DNA of 64,000 nucleotides from Cyclospora cayetanensis (taxonomy: Eukaryota > Apicomplexa > Conoidasida > Eucoccidiorida > Eimeriidae). A program made the translations under genes and the position numbers. The stretch spans positions 124,001 to 188,000 of the forward strand of contig NW_020312689.1 in NCBI RefSeq assembly GCF_002999335.1, written 5' to 3'. Positions 1 through 11,372 of this stretch are shown here, one piece after another. Below the pieces are notes generated by a model that saw only the letters and a list, made by a program, of their open reading frames with translations, ran no database searches and was not told the DNA's origin. Position 1 is the stretch's first letter; each line of letters begins with the position of its first letter.

Positions 1-953
1 GCTATTTTGTCTGCCCAGCTGTCCCCCAGGGGCAGAGAGGTGCAATCGCAGGCCCTTTTTGGATGAGACGCTGCAGCAGTCAAAATATTGGCGCAAAGAC
101 GCAGCAGTGAATACTTGGGAATGCTGTGTGGGCGCTCTCTCTCTAAATGTACCTCGTTTTTCCCTGTTGATCGAGGAACCGCTACTCGTGGCGGTCAGTC
201 TTTCGCGAGTCCCCCCGGATCCTCGAGTGGGGAAGCTACAATTAGGCAACTTTTCTCCACTTTTGGCTCTTTGGCGGCTAACACAATGAGCTTTTGCTGG
301 ACTTTTTGCAGCACATCAAGAGAGAAACCGATGATTTCTAGTGTTCACCTTGGAGCAAGTACCTCGTTATCTCCTTAGAGCCTTGTGCATTTTTCTTCCC
401 CATTTTGATTGTTGGGCTAGTCTTCCATACATTTTCGACCCGTGAATCCTTGTTGCTGTGGACTGCAGTGGTGAGTGATGCTGCAATAGGCGCGACTACG
501 GCAGTGGCTGCCTTCTGGGCTCGCCGCTACGGTCATGCATACATTGAATGGACACAAAAGGCACTGATGTCTCCGTACTTGAGCGCCTTCTGGGGTGCAT
601 GGAACGAAAAATGTAGAACGGGTAGTTTTTGTCATAGTGAAGTCCCTGCAGGCTGTGGCTATACGGCAACTATAAAAACTGGTACCCATTTTCTCTTTAG
701 TCGTTCTATGTGTGTTGTCCATATGAAGCTTTTCAATTCATCTTGTGGCATTTCATCACATTTCTTGGGCCATATCACCCTTTTTTGGGCTCGTTGCAAA
801 GCCCCTCGGCGGCACGTCTGTGCTCGCGTTCAGACAATAGCGCACTGCAAATAAAGCAAATCTACATTCGAGCTGAGAGAACAGGAGCTTTTGTCTACAT
901 GCTGTCTTGTTTGAAGAGCCATTAACCACAGTGGATACTTTAGATTTCAAAAC
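1..953. other. no supported gene
   Basis: Only short overlapping open frames on both strands, none with a convincing exon structure or recognisable protein. It may hold untranslated or intronic sequence of a gene left of the window. I see nothing specific in it. Confidence 0.5.
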
Positions 954-1026
954 CGCGCTGACCCGGGATCGAACCAGGGACCTTTAGATCTTCAGTCTAA
1001 CGCTCTCCCAACTGAGCTATCAGCGC
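954..1026 (-). tRNA. tRNA-Phe (GAA)
   Basis: Read on the minus strand, the 73-nt sequence folds as a canonical cloverleaf. The seven-base acceptor stem (GCGCTGA with TCAGCGC) pairs fully. It has U8, a D stem GCTC/GAGC, an anticodon stem TTAGA/TCTAA around the loop CTGAAGA, and a T stem CCTGG/CCGGG with the TTCGATC loop (B box). The anticodon is GAA, so it reads phenylalanine codons. No intron interrupts the anticodon loop. CCA is not encoded, as expected for a eukaryotic nuclear tRNA. The internal A box (TAGCTCAGTTGG) and B box (GGTTCGATCCC) would serve as the RNA polymerase III promoter. Confidence 0.97.
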
Positions 1027-4000
1027 CAGGCGGAAGGCCCTGCTCAGCAGCACAATTTTGGTTTTCAACTAAGAAAGCCTTTTGGCAATTTTCAGTATTT
1101 GTACAAGAGATTCAAGGAGAAAAGCGGCCTGGAGACACTCCAGGAGTAGCTCTAGCGTCGCCAGCCAGGTCACTCCTTCTTTCAAGCCTCTATATCCGAA
1201 GACGTCTGGACGCAGCCCTACAAAATAGCAAGAACTCAACGCAAGTAAAATGAAGCGCCGATCGGTCTGTTGGTATAATGATGGGAGACCACGGTACTAT
1301 CTAAAACTTTGGCGTGGCCGTGCCTCTTGCTGGGCTGCGACGCATGTATTGGAGAGACCTAAGCCCCAAAATTGCTTTTTGCAGGGGAAATTAAAACATC
1401 ATTCTTTACGAGAAAAACTGTGTGCAGCTCGGAGACACCCAGGATGGCTAAGGAATAGACAGTTGCTTCCTTGTGGCACGCTCCTACTAAGATCAGTAAC
1501 AGGAAGGCCAACTACTACCCGTCACTGACCTAGCAATTACTAGGAGCCACTTTCAACAATTGCATCCCAAGGTATGCAATAGAATATCCCAGCCACCTTA
1601 TAATATCAGGATACTCTCTTGGAAGTGGTCTGACTGTCTCGAAGTACCCAGGGGGGAAAGCCGCGCTTATTAGCACTCTTCTCTAAAAAGGAGCCTCCTC
1701 GATACGATTCCTTTTTCCTGATGAAGAAAAGCACCGGGGAAAGTGCCTTTCGGGGATATTCATTTTTAGGCATACCTAGCGTAGCCGCTTCTGAAACGGT
1801 GGGGCAGTCAGGACGCAGGGTTTAACAACTATCCTTTTTGCGCAGCCCGACACTACCCTAAATCTAACCAATCTGCATAAAAATAGGTAAATAAGTGAAT
1901 TTATACATACAATAGAAAGGTAAATTGGGCCGTCAATAGCATACGGTGCATTTTCCATTGTGGGGCGGCAGGCTATCCCCCCGCATGCCAGTGGGGCTCG
2001 TCAGAAAGCGCCATCCGTTCGGGGGCGGTTCTATTGGTCACATCCGTGGAGGGCGCATCTTTTATGGTGTTTCCCTGTCGAACCCTCGGGCAAAACCCTA
2101 AACATTTCACGTGATCCCTCAAAAGCCCGCAGCTGCCTACGGCAGCCGCCTGTCTCTGCAAATAGTGGTGTTGCTTTTTGCTGCACCCTACGCCTGGACA
2201 AGCGGGGTAGATTGCGTTTTTCTTGAAGCGGTGGCGTTCTGATGGGTTTGCCCGCCTTAGTGTAACCCATGGAGCCCTGCACACGGATGTTCCTGCAGGG
2301 CTCAGCAGAGGTGTCCATCAGCGCTGATGGGAACTCAGCTGCTGCGGGTTCGCTCCCGGCCTCTCGGCTCTGGCAGATTTCATGCGTTGTCCAGGTGCCC
2401 GTGTGGTTCATGCTAGGGGTTAAGAAATGTGAGGGACAGAAGAAGTTGGTTGTGGAAGCGAGCAACTTGTGTCATGCATGACCAGGGAGGTGCGGTAGGG
2501 AACGGGGGCCACGGCAAAGATATTTTTTCTCTACGGGTTCAACAGCATCGTAGTAATTAGGATAGCTTGCGATCGTGGATTTTAGCTGCTTTATTCTCAA
2601 AACTCCCATACATAAGTGAGCGATGCGGCTGGTAGTTCGCTGTCGAAACTATGCCTGGGCTGGAATGTGTTCTTGCGTTATTTGTGGCCCTGTGCATATG
2701 TTCAGCGTAAGCTGTCGATTTTATGTATGGGAGCTTTTAGTCACTTGCTTTGTGTAGGCGCTTCGGTGCCAACAATAGCTGTTCATATGTGGAACTCGGC
2801 GTTCTGTAGCTTCTTTGGCAATTACTGCTGGTTCAGAACGGAAGTTGGGCTCGCGACATGAACGGACCATGTAGAGTACATTTCCATTCCAGTTTAAGCA
2901 TCTGCAGTCTGAAGTTTAAAACACGCATCTATTGCGCTAAGATTCATTGAGCTCAAACTAGGCCCCGTGGCTCCTTGCTTTAGTGGAGTCGGGGCTCGTG
3001 TTGTACTTACCTGGAACGCAGCACCTACGAGTTTGTGGTTGTGGAGGAGCTCTGTGGGAGTTAAAAGCTGCACGCAGAACAGTCTCCTCTTGTCAACGCG
3101 TTGCCGAAAGCTAGGGGCTGGCTTGCTGAAGTGTACTTCTTTACGGTGGGGCCGAAAGTTCCGGAGTGAGCATTGCGAAATTTTGGGGTCATGGCGTTCC
3201 GTTCCATTTTGCATGTTTTGAATTCATCCAAGACATACTAGTTGTTTACAGGACTTCGATTCACAGTTCATTTTTATGTTTCACTATCACGGTGTGCCGG
3301 TAGGTTTCGTGAACTGCTTTAATTCATGCCAGAGCACTGAGGAGACTAGCCCTTGGAGATTGATATGCTGTGCCGTGTGTGTCAAGCCGTTGATATCGAA
3401 TCCCACGTTTTGGAGTGTTGGGTTCATTCCGTTTTCGTATGTACTTTTTGCTAGCCTAAAGAAGATGTATAGCTGAAACGGCTGCGTATGCGCTCGCTGA
3501 CACTTCGGGACATCGGAGTCGTGCGCAGTGGGCATGGGGGAAAATGGGCAAACAAGCAGATTGTCCAATTCATTTTACAAGGTTGAGGCGAGCACAAAAA
3601 ATTTTGTGGATTTGGAACACTGGCTTCTGCCGAATTCAGAGTTCGGCTGCCGACGGCTGGCGGCCCCAGGGGTTGCCCAGAGCTCAATTGAGGACCAGAC
3701 TAGGAAACATCGCGTCCAACTCTCACCTTTTTTGAGTTGTCTAGCAATAACGCGCACGAATTTGGTGTACGGTTCCATGGTCAGTGGATTGTGATACTGG
3801 ACAAAGGCTGGAAGTCTTCGAGGTGGTCTGGTCGGCAGCGCTCGCCAGTAGGAGCATCACCAGGAGCTGTACCGGATTCTACTCTCATCCCCCTTCGTCT
3901 GCCAAGGGAACACAGTTTTTGGCATATTTTTGCTTGCTACAGAGGCCTTACGGCTCCTAAAGGTCATGAAACATAAAGATCGACCCCCGATTTGTCCACC

Positions 4001-4604
4001 CTGCCCTTTTCCGTAGTGTCTTACGCTCCACGCCCATTGCCCGTGGCCACGATCCCCCGAAAGTCGCAGTTCACTGAAATTTGACATTTCATTAGACTCA
4101 TATCACTACGGAAACCGCAGAAGCTTGTTGCAATTTTGAGCACAACACCCACACGCTCCCAAAGCCAGCTACCGCCCAACGCAAGCTCACGGTCATCTCC
4201 CACTATCAAGAAATCACTTCTTCGAATGCTCGGAGCATACGCATAGGATGCTGCCAGACTTACCGGAATCCCACAAAGACTCTCTCGAGCAGCGATGGCG
4301 ACTCATATCGAAGGCGGCAGGCGAATATCTCCCCACGGGGAACTCAGGCCGCATCCTCAAGTCCTAGAAACAAGTATATATACACGCAGACGGTGTTTCT
4401 GTTCAAATTAAATCGCTGACATTGTGTTTGAATAAAAATTTAGGCGTCACACTGCCACTTTCAATCTGCTCTCCAGCTTTTGCCAACCAGATCCCTTCGT
4501 TTCTGAGCCTCTATCTTGAGTTTGCGCGCCAGCTTAAAATGTGACTGCGTATACAGCGGTAAGAAAGATCAGGTTATGAGCTTTGCTGCGCTTTTATCAC
4601 AGTG
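1027..4604. other. 3.6 kb without a supported gene
   Basis: All open frames here are under about 145 codons, overlap one another on both strands and show no coherent exon chain or familiar protein. It separates the tRNA-Phe gene from the cluster of small spliced genes that starts at 4,605. A few GTAAG and pyrimidine-AG sites occur, so small non-coding or untranslated exons cannot be excluded. Confidence 0.5.
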
Positions 4605-5466
4605 ATGGACGAGCTAGAGGATAAGGTGCGCCACTATTTCTTATTGTATGTCAAAGAGAGAAAGCGGAGGCAAAAATGTGAGAAGTTCAGCTATTGGATG
4701 CAGCAAGGTATTTGTAAAGCTTTAGCTATCCCCTTATGATAAAATTTGTTGTCCAGTGTCAATCCTAATAGACTAGCTTCTGCCTGCGTGGCTGGATGGG
4801 CTGCTGATATAGGGACCTCTGAGCCCTAAAATGTTTTTGCGTTAAACCTTGCATGTGTTGGGTGCTGAGAGGGAAGCACTCTATTCAGAATGCCCCATAG
4901 TGTTGATAGCGCGTTTATGTCTGAATGCGCGCATGGACGATTCGTGCTATTAGAGATGGCTGAAAATCAGCGCCTTCTCGTGGATAGCCAGGAGTATGTG
5001 AACTCCCTAGAAGCCAAGTTCGAGGAAATAAGGGGAGATCCAGATGCTGTAAGAGACACCGTCCAGCGCGTGGATCTGATGTATGCACAGATCGACACCT
5101 TGATTCAAGCCTTTGCAGGTAAGCCCCTGAAGCTCTTAGTTGTGTAGTTCCTTTTCCAGATGGACCGAAAAGAAAACAAAACACAGCTTATATCAGAGCA
5201 AACAATGGCATTGGCAAGGATTTTTCTTGGCCTGGATGTATCAAGGGCCTAATTGCACTGCTGCAATTCTGTATTGTGCGTGCACAACCCTAGCAGTATC
5301 TGTATATGAACGACCGCTGTGGATATGTACTGCCTTCAGTGCGATGCGTGTCGGATCTTAGGAGTTTGCAGCTTCGTAGCTACCCGAGATGCAGATCGTC
5401 CAACCATCCTTCAGTGTGTACTGGATTACCTTTACCCATGTAGATCTCTGGACCCCCGACTAAACG
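4605..5466 (+). CDS. spliced hypothetical protein (exons 4605-4707, 4954-5118, 5362-5466)
   Basis: I do not recognise this protein. Three exons join in phase 1 throughout: ATG at 4605 (MDELEDKVRHYFLLYVKERK), donor at 4708 (G|GTATTT), acceptor ending 4953, donor GTAAGC at 5119, acceptor ending 5361, donor GTAAGT at 5467. The predicted chain is rich in charged residues, with a basic helical N-terminus, a middle segment that could form an amphipathic helix (SQEYVNSLEAKFEEIRGD) and a Cys-containing C-terminal part (CVLDYLYPCRSLDPRLN). The last exon is not certain. A phase-compatible acceptor near 5578 would give a short tail ending in TGA, for a protein of about 130 residues. No membrane segment is seen. 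The next ATG frame (5726) is out of phase with the last donor, so it is treated as a separate gene. Confidence 0.5.
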
Positions 5467-5725
5467 GTAAGTCAACCCTGTTGCTTCCCAAAGGGACCTG
5501 GACTACCACTGCCCTGCTGATGCACTGTTTGCACGTGTACGCTAACAAAGCGAGAATATATAGCTGAGGGCAAATATTCCAGCTGCCTATATAGTTTGAG
5601 AGACATAGGACACTCAGAAGGTAGTTTTGGTGCATCAAAAGTTGAGCCTGATGCCTCAATAGAAAATGCTAGATGGAAGACATGGGATAAAGGAAAGGGA
5701 CTGGAACACATCTTAACGCGCTGGC

Positions 5726-6130
5726 ATGCAGAACCTTTACACGCAACTCTATAAAGGGCCATTTCAGAGGCTGTCCGATCTGAAAGGCAGAGGTGCTACC
5801 CTTGCTGTTTTGTATGCAACAGCCCTGTATGGCGCACTTTACTACTACCGGCTAGGCGAGTACAAGGGCCTTCCAGATCAGCCCCCTCCACCTCCCGAGC
5901 CAAAGTTCATCCCAATGCACGAAGTCATGGGTCCATGGATTCAGCCTACGCCGTTCACGCCTCATCCTACCCCTCCAGTGCATGCAACGAAGTTCGATGC
6001 TGGACTGGCGGCAACCATTGAGGCATCCAAAGCCCCAGAGGTCACCAAAGCAGACTCTAAGCCCAAAGGACTAGCTGTCGACGGCCAAAAGGCCAAGGAA
6101 GCCTCTCTTGTAGCCAGTGAGAACGTTTAA
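5726..6130 (+). CDS. small single-pass membrane protein, 134 aa, function unknown
   Basis: The open frame runs from ATG 5726 to TAA 6128-6130. The N-terminal third is basic, then one hydrophobic segment at about residues 25-43 (TLAVLYATALYGALYYYRL) could span a membrane. It is followed by a run of prolines (QPPPPPEP) and a Pro/Thr-rich stretch, then a polar Lys/Ala-rich tail. This layout (short N-terminus, one helix, soluble proline-rich tail) is common in small subunits of mitochondrial inner-membrane complexes, but that is only an analogy. The pyrimidine-AG just before the ATG leaves open that 5726 is an internal exon. Unlike the downstream half of the window it contains no triplet repeat tract. 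Confidence 0.55.
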   Translation: MQNLYTQLYKGPFQRLSDLKGRGATLAVLYATALYGALYYYRLGEYKGLPDQPPPPPEPKFIPMHEVMGPWIQPTPFTPHPTPPVHATKFDAGLAATIEASKAPEVTKADSKPKGLAVDGQKAKEASLVASENV

Positions 6131-6214
6131 CCTGCTTCATAAAACGGGGAAGAGGACCAGAAAGAAGGGGCAGTTCGTGGTGCAACGAGCCGTGCACCGC
6201 CTGAACCCGACTAT

Positions 6215-7337
6215 ATGCAAAGAGCGCTACCACATGAATGCACATGTGTGGAGGGCTTGGTTACTCGTGCAGAAGCCGGGGCAGCTGGAGTGAAGGCTGC
6301 AACAGGCCCGCGAAGCAAGGCATCTCTTCCTCAACAAGCAGCAGATGCCTCTGCGGACGTGGAGCTAAAGGGAATGTCTATCCTTCTGGAAGAGCTCACT
6401 GGATTCAAGAGACCAGCGATGTCGCGAGGGGTTGGCGTAAAACTGGTGGTCAGGTGACTTTTGGCTAAATCATCAACATAAAATCTTAAAACAATAGGAT
6501 ATCTCGCTGCCTGTCTGCCATCGTCCATCGTATGTTTTTCCTTGTAAATCGTGTAGTAGTCAAGGAACCTACGGCTTTCCAGGCGAAGACTCTTTTTTAT
6601 GGATTGGGCATACCATACTGTTCGCCTGTACAACCCTTCGTGTGTCTTTCCCAGATTTGATCATGAGAGTGCAGTAGAAATGAAGAAGAAGCCGGATCGC
6701 TGCGTCGTTATTGACAAGGTAAGACTAATGGCCCTCGCCTCCAAAGCCGGGGGTTCTGACGAGGGGGGTGGGGCAAGTGTAACGAGAATATTTTGAGGAG
6801 TTTAGGGTTTTTAAAGAACAGCTGTGTGCTACCACCACATACGGCCCCTCCTGCCAAGAATCTCTTGTAGCTCTCTGCCTGCTGGATTTTAGCGTTTTTA
6901 TTAGCTGACTGGCCGTTGCCTACGTGTGTCTATTAACTTGTATGCTCGGACTGGGATGTGCGTATACTCGGCTCCTAACTTGTATAGGACGTGTGCCTGC
7001 ACACTAGTATGTACAAGCCAGCTCATCAGTTCAGTAGATTGCGCATTCTAGGCTTTCGCGTGTGGATGATAATCAGTCTGAGTAAGCGCGTTCCTTGCTG
7101 ACGTCTGCTGTTGGTTGTGCCTGTGTTTTGCAGTGCGACGGGTCAGCTGGTAATGAAAGTGCATCCGTGTATTTCTTGGCCGAATTGTCACCAATGCCCC
7201 CGAAGAAGCCTGGAATTCTTCCCAAGATTTACATAGACGTATTCGACGAAAAATCGGTGGGCCATAGAAGCTTGTGGACAGCATTAAAGAACAAAGATTA
7301 TATGTTTATCTGCATGCCTTCGAGACAACATAACTGA
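6215..7337 (+). CDS. three-exon hypothetical protein (6215-6453, 6655-6718, 7134-7337)
   Basis: The three exons join with matching phases. The donor AG|GTGACT at 6454 is phase 2 and meets the acceptor after 6654. The donor AAG|GTAAGA at 6719 is phase 0 and meets the acceptor ending at 7133. The stop is TGA at 7335-7337. The predicted 168-residue protein has an Ala/Gly-rich N-terminus, a compact middle (ELKGMSILLEELTGF, MKKKPDRCVVIDK) and a C-terminal domain with alternating hydrophobic and charged residues (PKIYIDVFDEKSVGHRSL). I do not recognise the family. The frame is open upstream of the ATG to about 6145 and could be joined to another exon, so the N-terminus is provisional. It follows the 5726-6130 gene by under 100 bases, so the two might be parts of one gene. 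Confidence 0.5.
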
Positions 7338-8129
7338 GACATTTGAGAAGGGACAAGTTGTCAAAGTGTGTAAGATGTGATAATACCGTAGCATTAAAGA
7401 AGCTTTCTCCTTAAAAAGAGGCGCCAGATGATAGATGAAAGGTGTTGTTCATTGTCTTCTGCTACAGCCAAATGGACTTGGGAATGCGCAAAAAACGATC
7501 TCTGAGGCTGATACCATAAAGAAGAGTGCTCCATGGTACAGTCCCAGCCACTTGTCCTGCATTCTCTTTTCCCTCACACCCTCCCTTATTTTTATCTTCC
7601 TGCTGTGGCAGCCGAGTTAAACTCCCCTTGTTCTGCCTTAGGTGCCTTCAGTTCTTCTGACATCCTGTATTAAAATAATACCCTAGGCTTATTAGTTAGC
7701 TCCTACTAGGGTTGTGTTGCTGCTCGCTGCAGGCAGATTAAAGACACACGAGGAGCTGTACTAGGTAAATTACATTCACCGAGCTATATAAGGTTTTCAA
7801 GAAAAGGACATCATCCGGGGGAATGGAGGAGCCAGCGCGCTATTGGGGGCACATATGCTAGAACGGAATGCACCAACTCTAGTCACTGATCTGTCTTCCG
7901 CTATGTGCAGGCTCTATCTCTGTCTCTATCGCCCCAGTGCCTCTGTAAGCCAGAATTATCTTACCCTTGTTACAGTTCAGCCTATCCCCACTTTCCTGCC
8001 CTAGCATCTTTTCCCTTTATTCCTTATTCTTTTGGTTTTGGTCGGTAGAATTGAATATCACAAACATCTGTTGGGCTCACCAGAAAGCGAAAGCTATTTT
8101 TTAGTGACACTCTGCTCTTTGCTCTGCAG
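7338..8129. other. no supported gene; may hold first exon of the next gene
   Basis: No coding exon can be supported. It contains pyrimidine-rich stretches and must hold the start of the Lys-Pro-rich gene, whose first recognisable exon begins at 8130, unless that start lies even further upstream. Confidence 0.4.
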
Positions 8130-9702
8130 CAACGCAATGCTACCAGCCCAAGCAAGGAAGGCCACTGGAAAGGTTGCTGGTGGTGGGCCAAAAGGCTGCT
8201 GCATGCACTGCTGCACTAGTTCACGTCGGACATTCAGAATATATTTGCACTTCCTTCCTATGAGAACTACGCCTTTGACACGCAGAAGCATGTTAATAGA
8301 GAGCTTTCTACCTGTCTATCCCTACTTGTTTCCCCATACGTGTCACCGGTAGAGAGGTCGCCTTGTACAGCTGTAATCTCTGCTTCCTCCATTCGCATTG
8401 CGTAAGTGTCTGAAATCTAGTTTCTTATTGAGGAGCTCCGCTAGCAATCGCCAGATTTATCACTGTGGCTGATCTGTGGATTGCTTCTCTAAATTCTCAG
8501 AAGGAGCTCTCAAAAAAGGGGAAAAGGCAGAGCCCCAAAAGCCAGACGTCCCGAAATCTGTATCGACGTCAGGCGTGGGTGCAAAGCCTGAACTGCCCAA
8601 ACCTGCTGTTTCTGTGTCTAAGCCACCACTGCCTACAAGTCCTACCTCACCCGCAAAGCCCGATCTACCCAAGCCAGGTGCCCCTGTTACGAAGCCGGAG
8701 CTCCCTAAACCTGGGTTAGCGGCCAAACCAGACATTCCTAAACCGGCATTGGGGGCTAAACCCGATCTTCCAAAGCCTGGAGCATTGGGAGCTAAGCCTG
8801 ATCTTCCAAAGCCGGGGATTACTGAGATCAAGAAGCCAGACATACCCAAACCTGGCCTGGGCCTTACTAAGCCTGACCTCTCCAAACCAGAAAGCGTGCC
8901 GTCAAAGCCAGGATTGTCGAAGCCTGGAGCCGCTGCCGAGAAGCCAGGACCACCAAAGCCAGAAGGAGTGCCGGGGGCTGCAGATGCAAAGAAGACGCTC
9001 TCTGCAGCCGCAGCAAAGCCAGAATTGGGCAAGCCAGGATCCCCTTCTGGCACGCCGTCCCCCATGAAGGGTCCTGGTGCAAAGCCTGACTCCACAAAAA
9101 CAGCTACAGGGGGCCCCGGTGCAAAAGATATCAAGGCTGCAGGACCCCCAAAACCCGCTGATACTGATGGAAAATCAAAGGGTGGCCCTGCCGCTCCTGC
9201 TAAAGGAGAAGCCCCAGCGAAGCCAGGTTTAGGTACACCACAGCCTAAGGCAGATGTTAAGAAGAGTCTTTTAGGCACGGCAGGAGGCGCTCCAAAGCCT
9301 GGATTAGATGCGAAACCGCAACTTGGGGCTAAGCCGAATCTTGCAGCTAAGCCAGCACTGGCGAAGCCTGACTTGGGGGCCAAGCCTGCCCTCAAAAAGC
9401 CTGACCTGGGAGCAAAGCCTGCTGTGGCCAAGCCAGCTCTAGCAGCGAAGCCAGGATTAGCCAAACCAGCACTAGCGAAGCCCGCCGTCCCAGCAAAGCC
9501 AATGCTGGCGCTTGCTAAAGGCCCAGCCAAGCCAGCCACTCCAGCGAAGCCCATGCTGGCACTTGCTAAAGGTTCCCCAGCTGGAAAGCCAGCTTTAGAA
9601 GCAAAGCCTGCGCTAGGAGCCAAGCCGGCTACCCCCGCGAAGCCGGCTCTTTCCAAACCCGGAATGCCGCCTGCGAAGGCTGGTCTTGGCAAAGCTCCGT
9701 AG
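8130..9702 (+). CDS. Lys-Pro-Ala-rich tandem-repeat protein (exons 8130-8172, 8501-9702; 5' exon missing)
   Basis: The large exon encodes about 400 residues of degenerate short repeats built on the pattern K-P-x-L/G-x-K-P, for example AKPDLPKPGALGAKP and LAKPALAKPAVPAKP. It would be an extended, strongly basic, low-complexity protein. The frame has a TGA at 8470-8472, so translation enters by splicing. A strong acceptor (TTCTCAG) ends at 8500. It is phase 1 and matches a short exon 8130-8172 flanked by a strong acceptor (GCTCTGCAG) and the donor G|GTTGCT. The initiator exon was not found. No signal peptide or membrane segment is visible in this part. The same DNA is also open for about 410 codons on the minus strand (Gly/Ala/Phe-rich), a by-product of the repeat. 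The plus strand is preferred for its splice sites and stop. The function is unknown; such proteins can be structural or DNA-binding. Confidence 0.6.
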
Positions 9703-11372
9703 GAGCATGCTGCCAGATGTGACTTTGCCGCACTCGCATATTTAGAGCATCAAAGTAAAGGCTACTTTTGAAAGGGGAAACAGGCACCAAACCTTCGTCT
9801 GCAGAATACTGTCATGCTGAATAGAAGAGGTATGATCACTTACAAGCTGACAGCTCAGCACGGAGGCAGTTTCCACTTATATCGGCAGTTGATGGTGTGA
9901 ATTCTTTGGATGCTGAGTGCCGTGCTTGGCGACCCCGCTACTTCGTAAGAGCTGCCAAACTGTAGCCATGGGTGCACAGCTACTTTACAGCGAGATAGGA
10001 AAGCTACCTAGGTACATGCACAGCTGACTCGTATGCCTAGTGGGTGTACCATCCGACAGGCCATGAGCACGAGTGGCATCATATAGTGGCAATGCATGTT
10101 TGCAGAAGCTTAATGGGACACAGCAAAGTGTTCTATTGAGGTGTTGATCCAAACGCTGTTTTTCTCTCTTCAGATCCCGTGACTGCGGTAAGCATATTGA
10201 AATCGAACCCAACATATAAAGTGTGGTGCATGCATTTGGTCTTGTTCACAAACTTGTATAGTAGTAAATGCATAGGATGTCATGGGGGCTGGTTGCTAAG
10301 TCGCATCCCCTCAAAGCGCCAACCGCACTTGACAGAATTCGGAAAGCGGTATGCTATGCTACGGCCATGGTGTAGGCGATATTCACGAGTGCAGTGCTAG
10401 GGCAGCCAAAAGAGACCCAAAGTATTTGTGATGGCCTCTGTCTATGAGAACAGTGTAAAGCAAAAAGAACCTTAATAATGGGTAATGGCGCGAGACTTAA
10501 TTGGGGCCTACCGCATCGCGCACCTTTATGGAGCCTAACCGATGCTTTAGCTCGTTAATGCTTATCTAGATGCTGTTTTTCATATTTAGGGGGCCATGTC
10601 TCATATGAGTACTCGTATCATTCCATATTTTCTTTCCCGAAGTGTTTCCTATCTCTGTATGCATTGTGGGCTGCCCTTCTTGATCTACAGACGTAAACTA
10701 GTTTTCGAAACGCTTCTTATTTGGGATACAAGTCTGGTCTCAATGGTAGTAGCCCATAGTACTAGGCACTTTGAGACGTATTGCGCTACTTGCTAATGTG
10801 CATACTATTTAGCGGGTTGGTCCCTCTGCTTTGTTTGTTGAATAGCCCCCGGTAGAGTCACGTGCAGCCGTTCATCGGCGTCTTCCTCACTTTGGCGTCG
10901 AGTGCGAGGTGGAGGCATCGCACTTACTATTCAGGTACCTGATGGTAATGTCAAGTTTATGACATCTGGTCGTGCAGAAGAAACTGACTGCCATCCTAGC
11001 TGCTGTCATGGCCTTAGGGATCCGCTAAGCAGAAGAATACAATGCAGCATGTTTGCTTCGAGATTGGAGAAAAGCTGCACCCTAGGGGGAACTTTTCGCC
11101 GCTAGGATCACACCGCCTTCATCAAAATTTATGCGTGTCCCACTGGAGTGTTGCATGAACCAGTTCATTGTGCTATACATGACTACAGAGGTGCAACGAG
11201 GGGGCTGAAGTTGCGATAAGGGTGCTTCTTCGTAGGTATCGCCTATCAGTAGCCCTATACACCCTCAAGCCTTTTTGCCGCCTAAAACAGCTACGAAAGA
11301 GCAAACTACAGTCACAGAATCCAGCTGCCTAAGTGGTTTTTGTGGAATAATGAAGGCGGCAAAGATCAGGGT
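9703..11372. other. intergenic, nothing supported
   Basis: Only short overlapping frames. This is the convergent space between the plus-strand repeat protein and the minus-strand membrane protein, so it should contain both 3' untranslated regions. No conserved element was recognised. Confidence 0.5.

Noticed and set aside
6806..6815. TTTAGGG, the apicomplexan telomere heptamer
   Set aside because: A single copy, not a tandem array; chance occurrence.
8460..9692. Minus-strand Gly/Ala/Phe-rich frame opposite the Lys-Pro repeat gene
   Set aside because: It starts without an ATG and mirrors the repeat; the plus strand has better acceptors and a natural stop.
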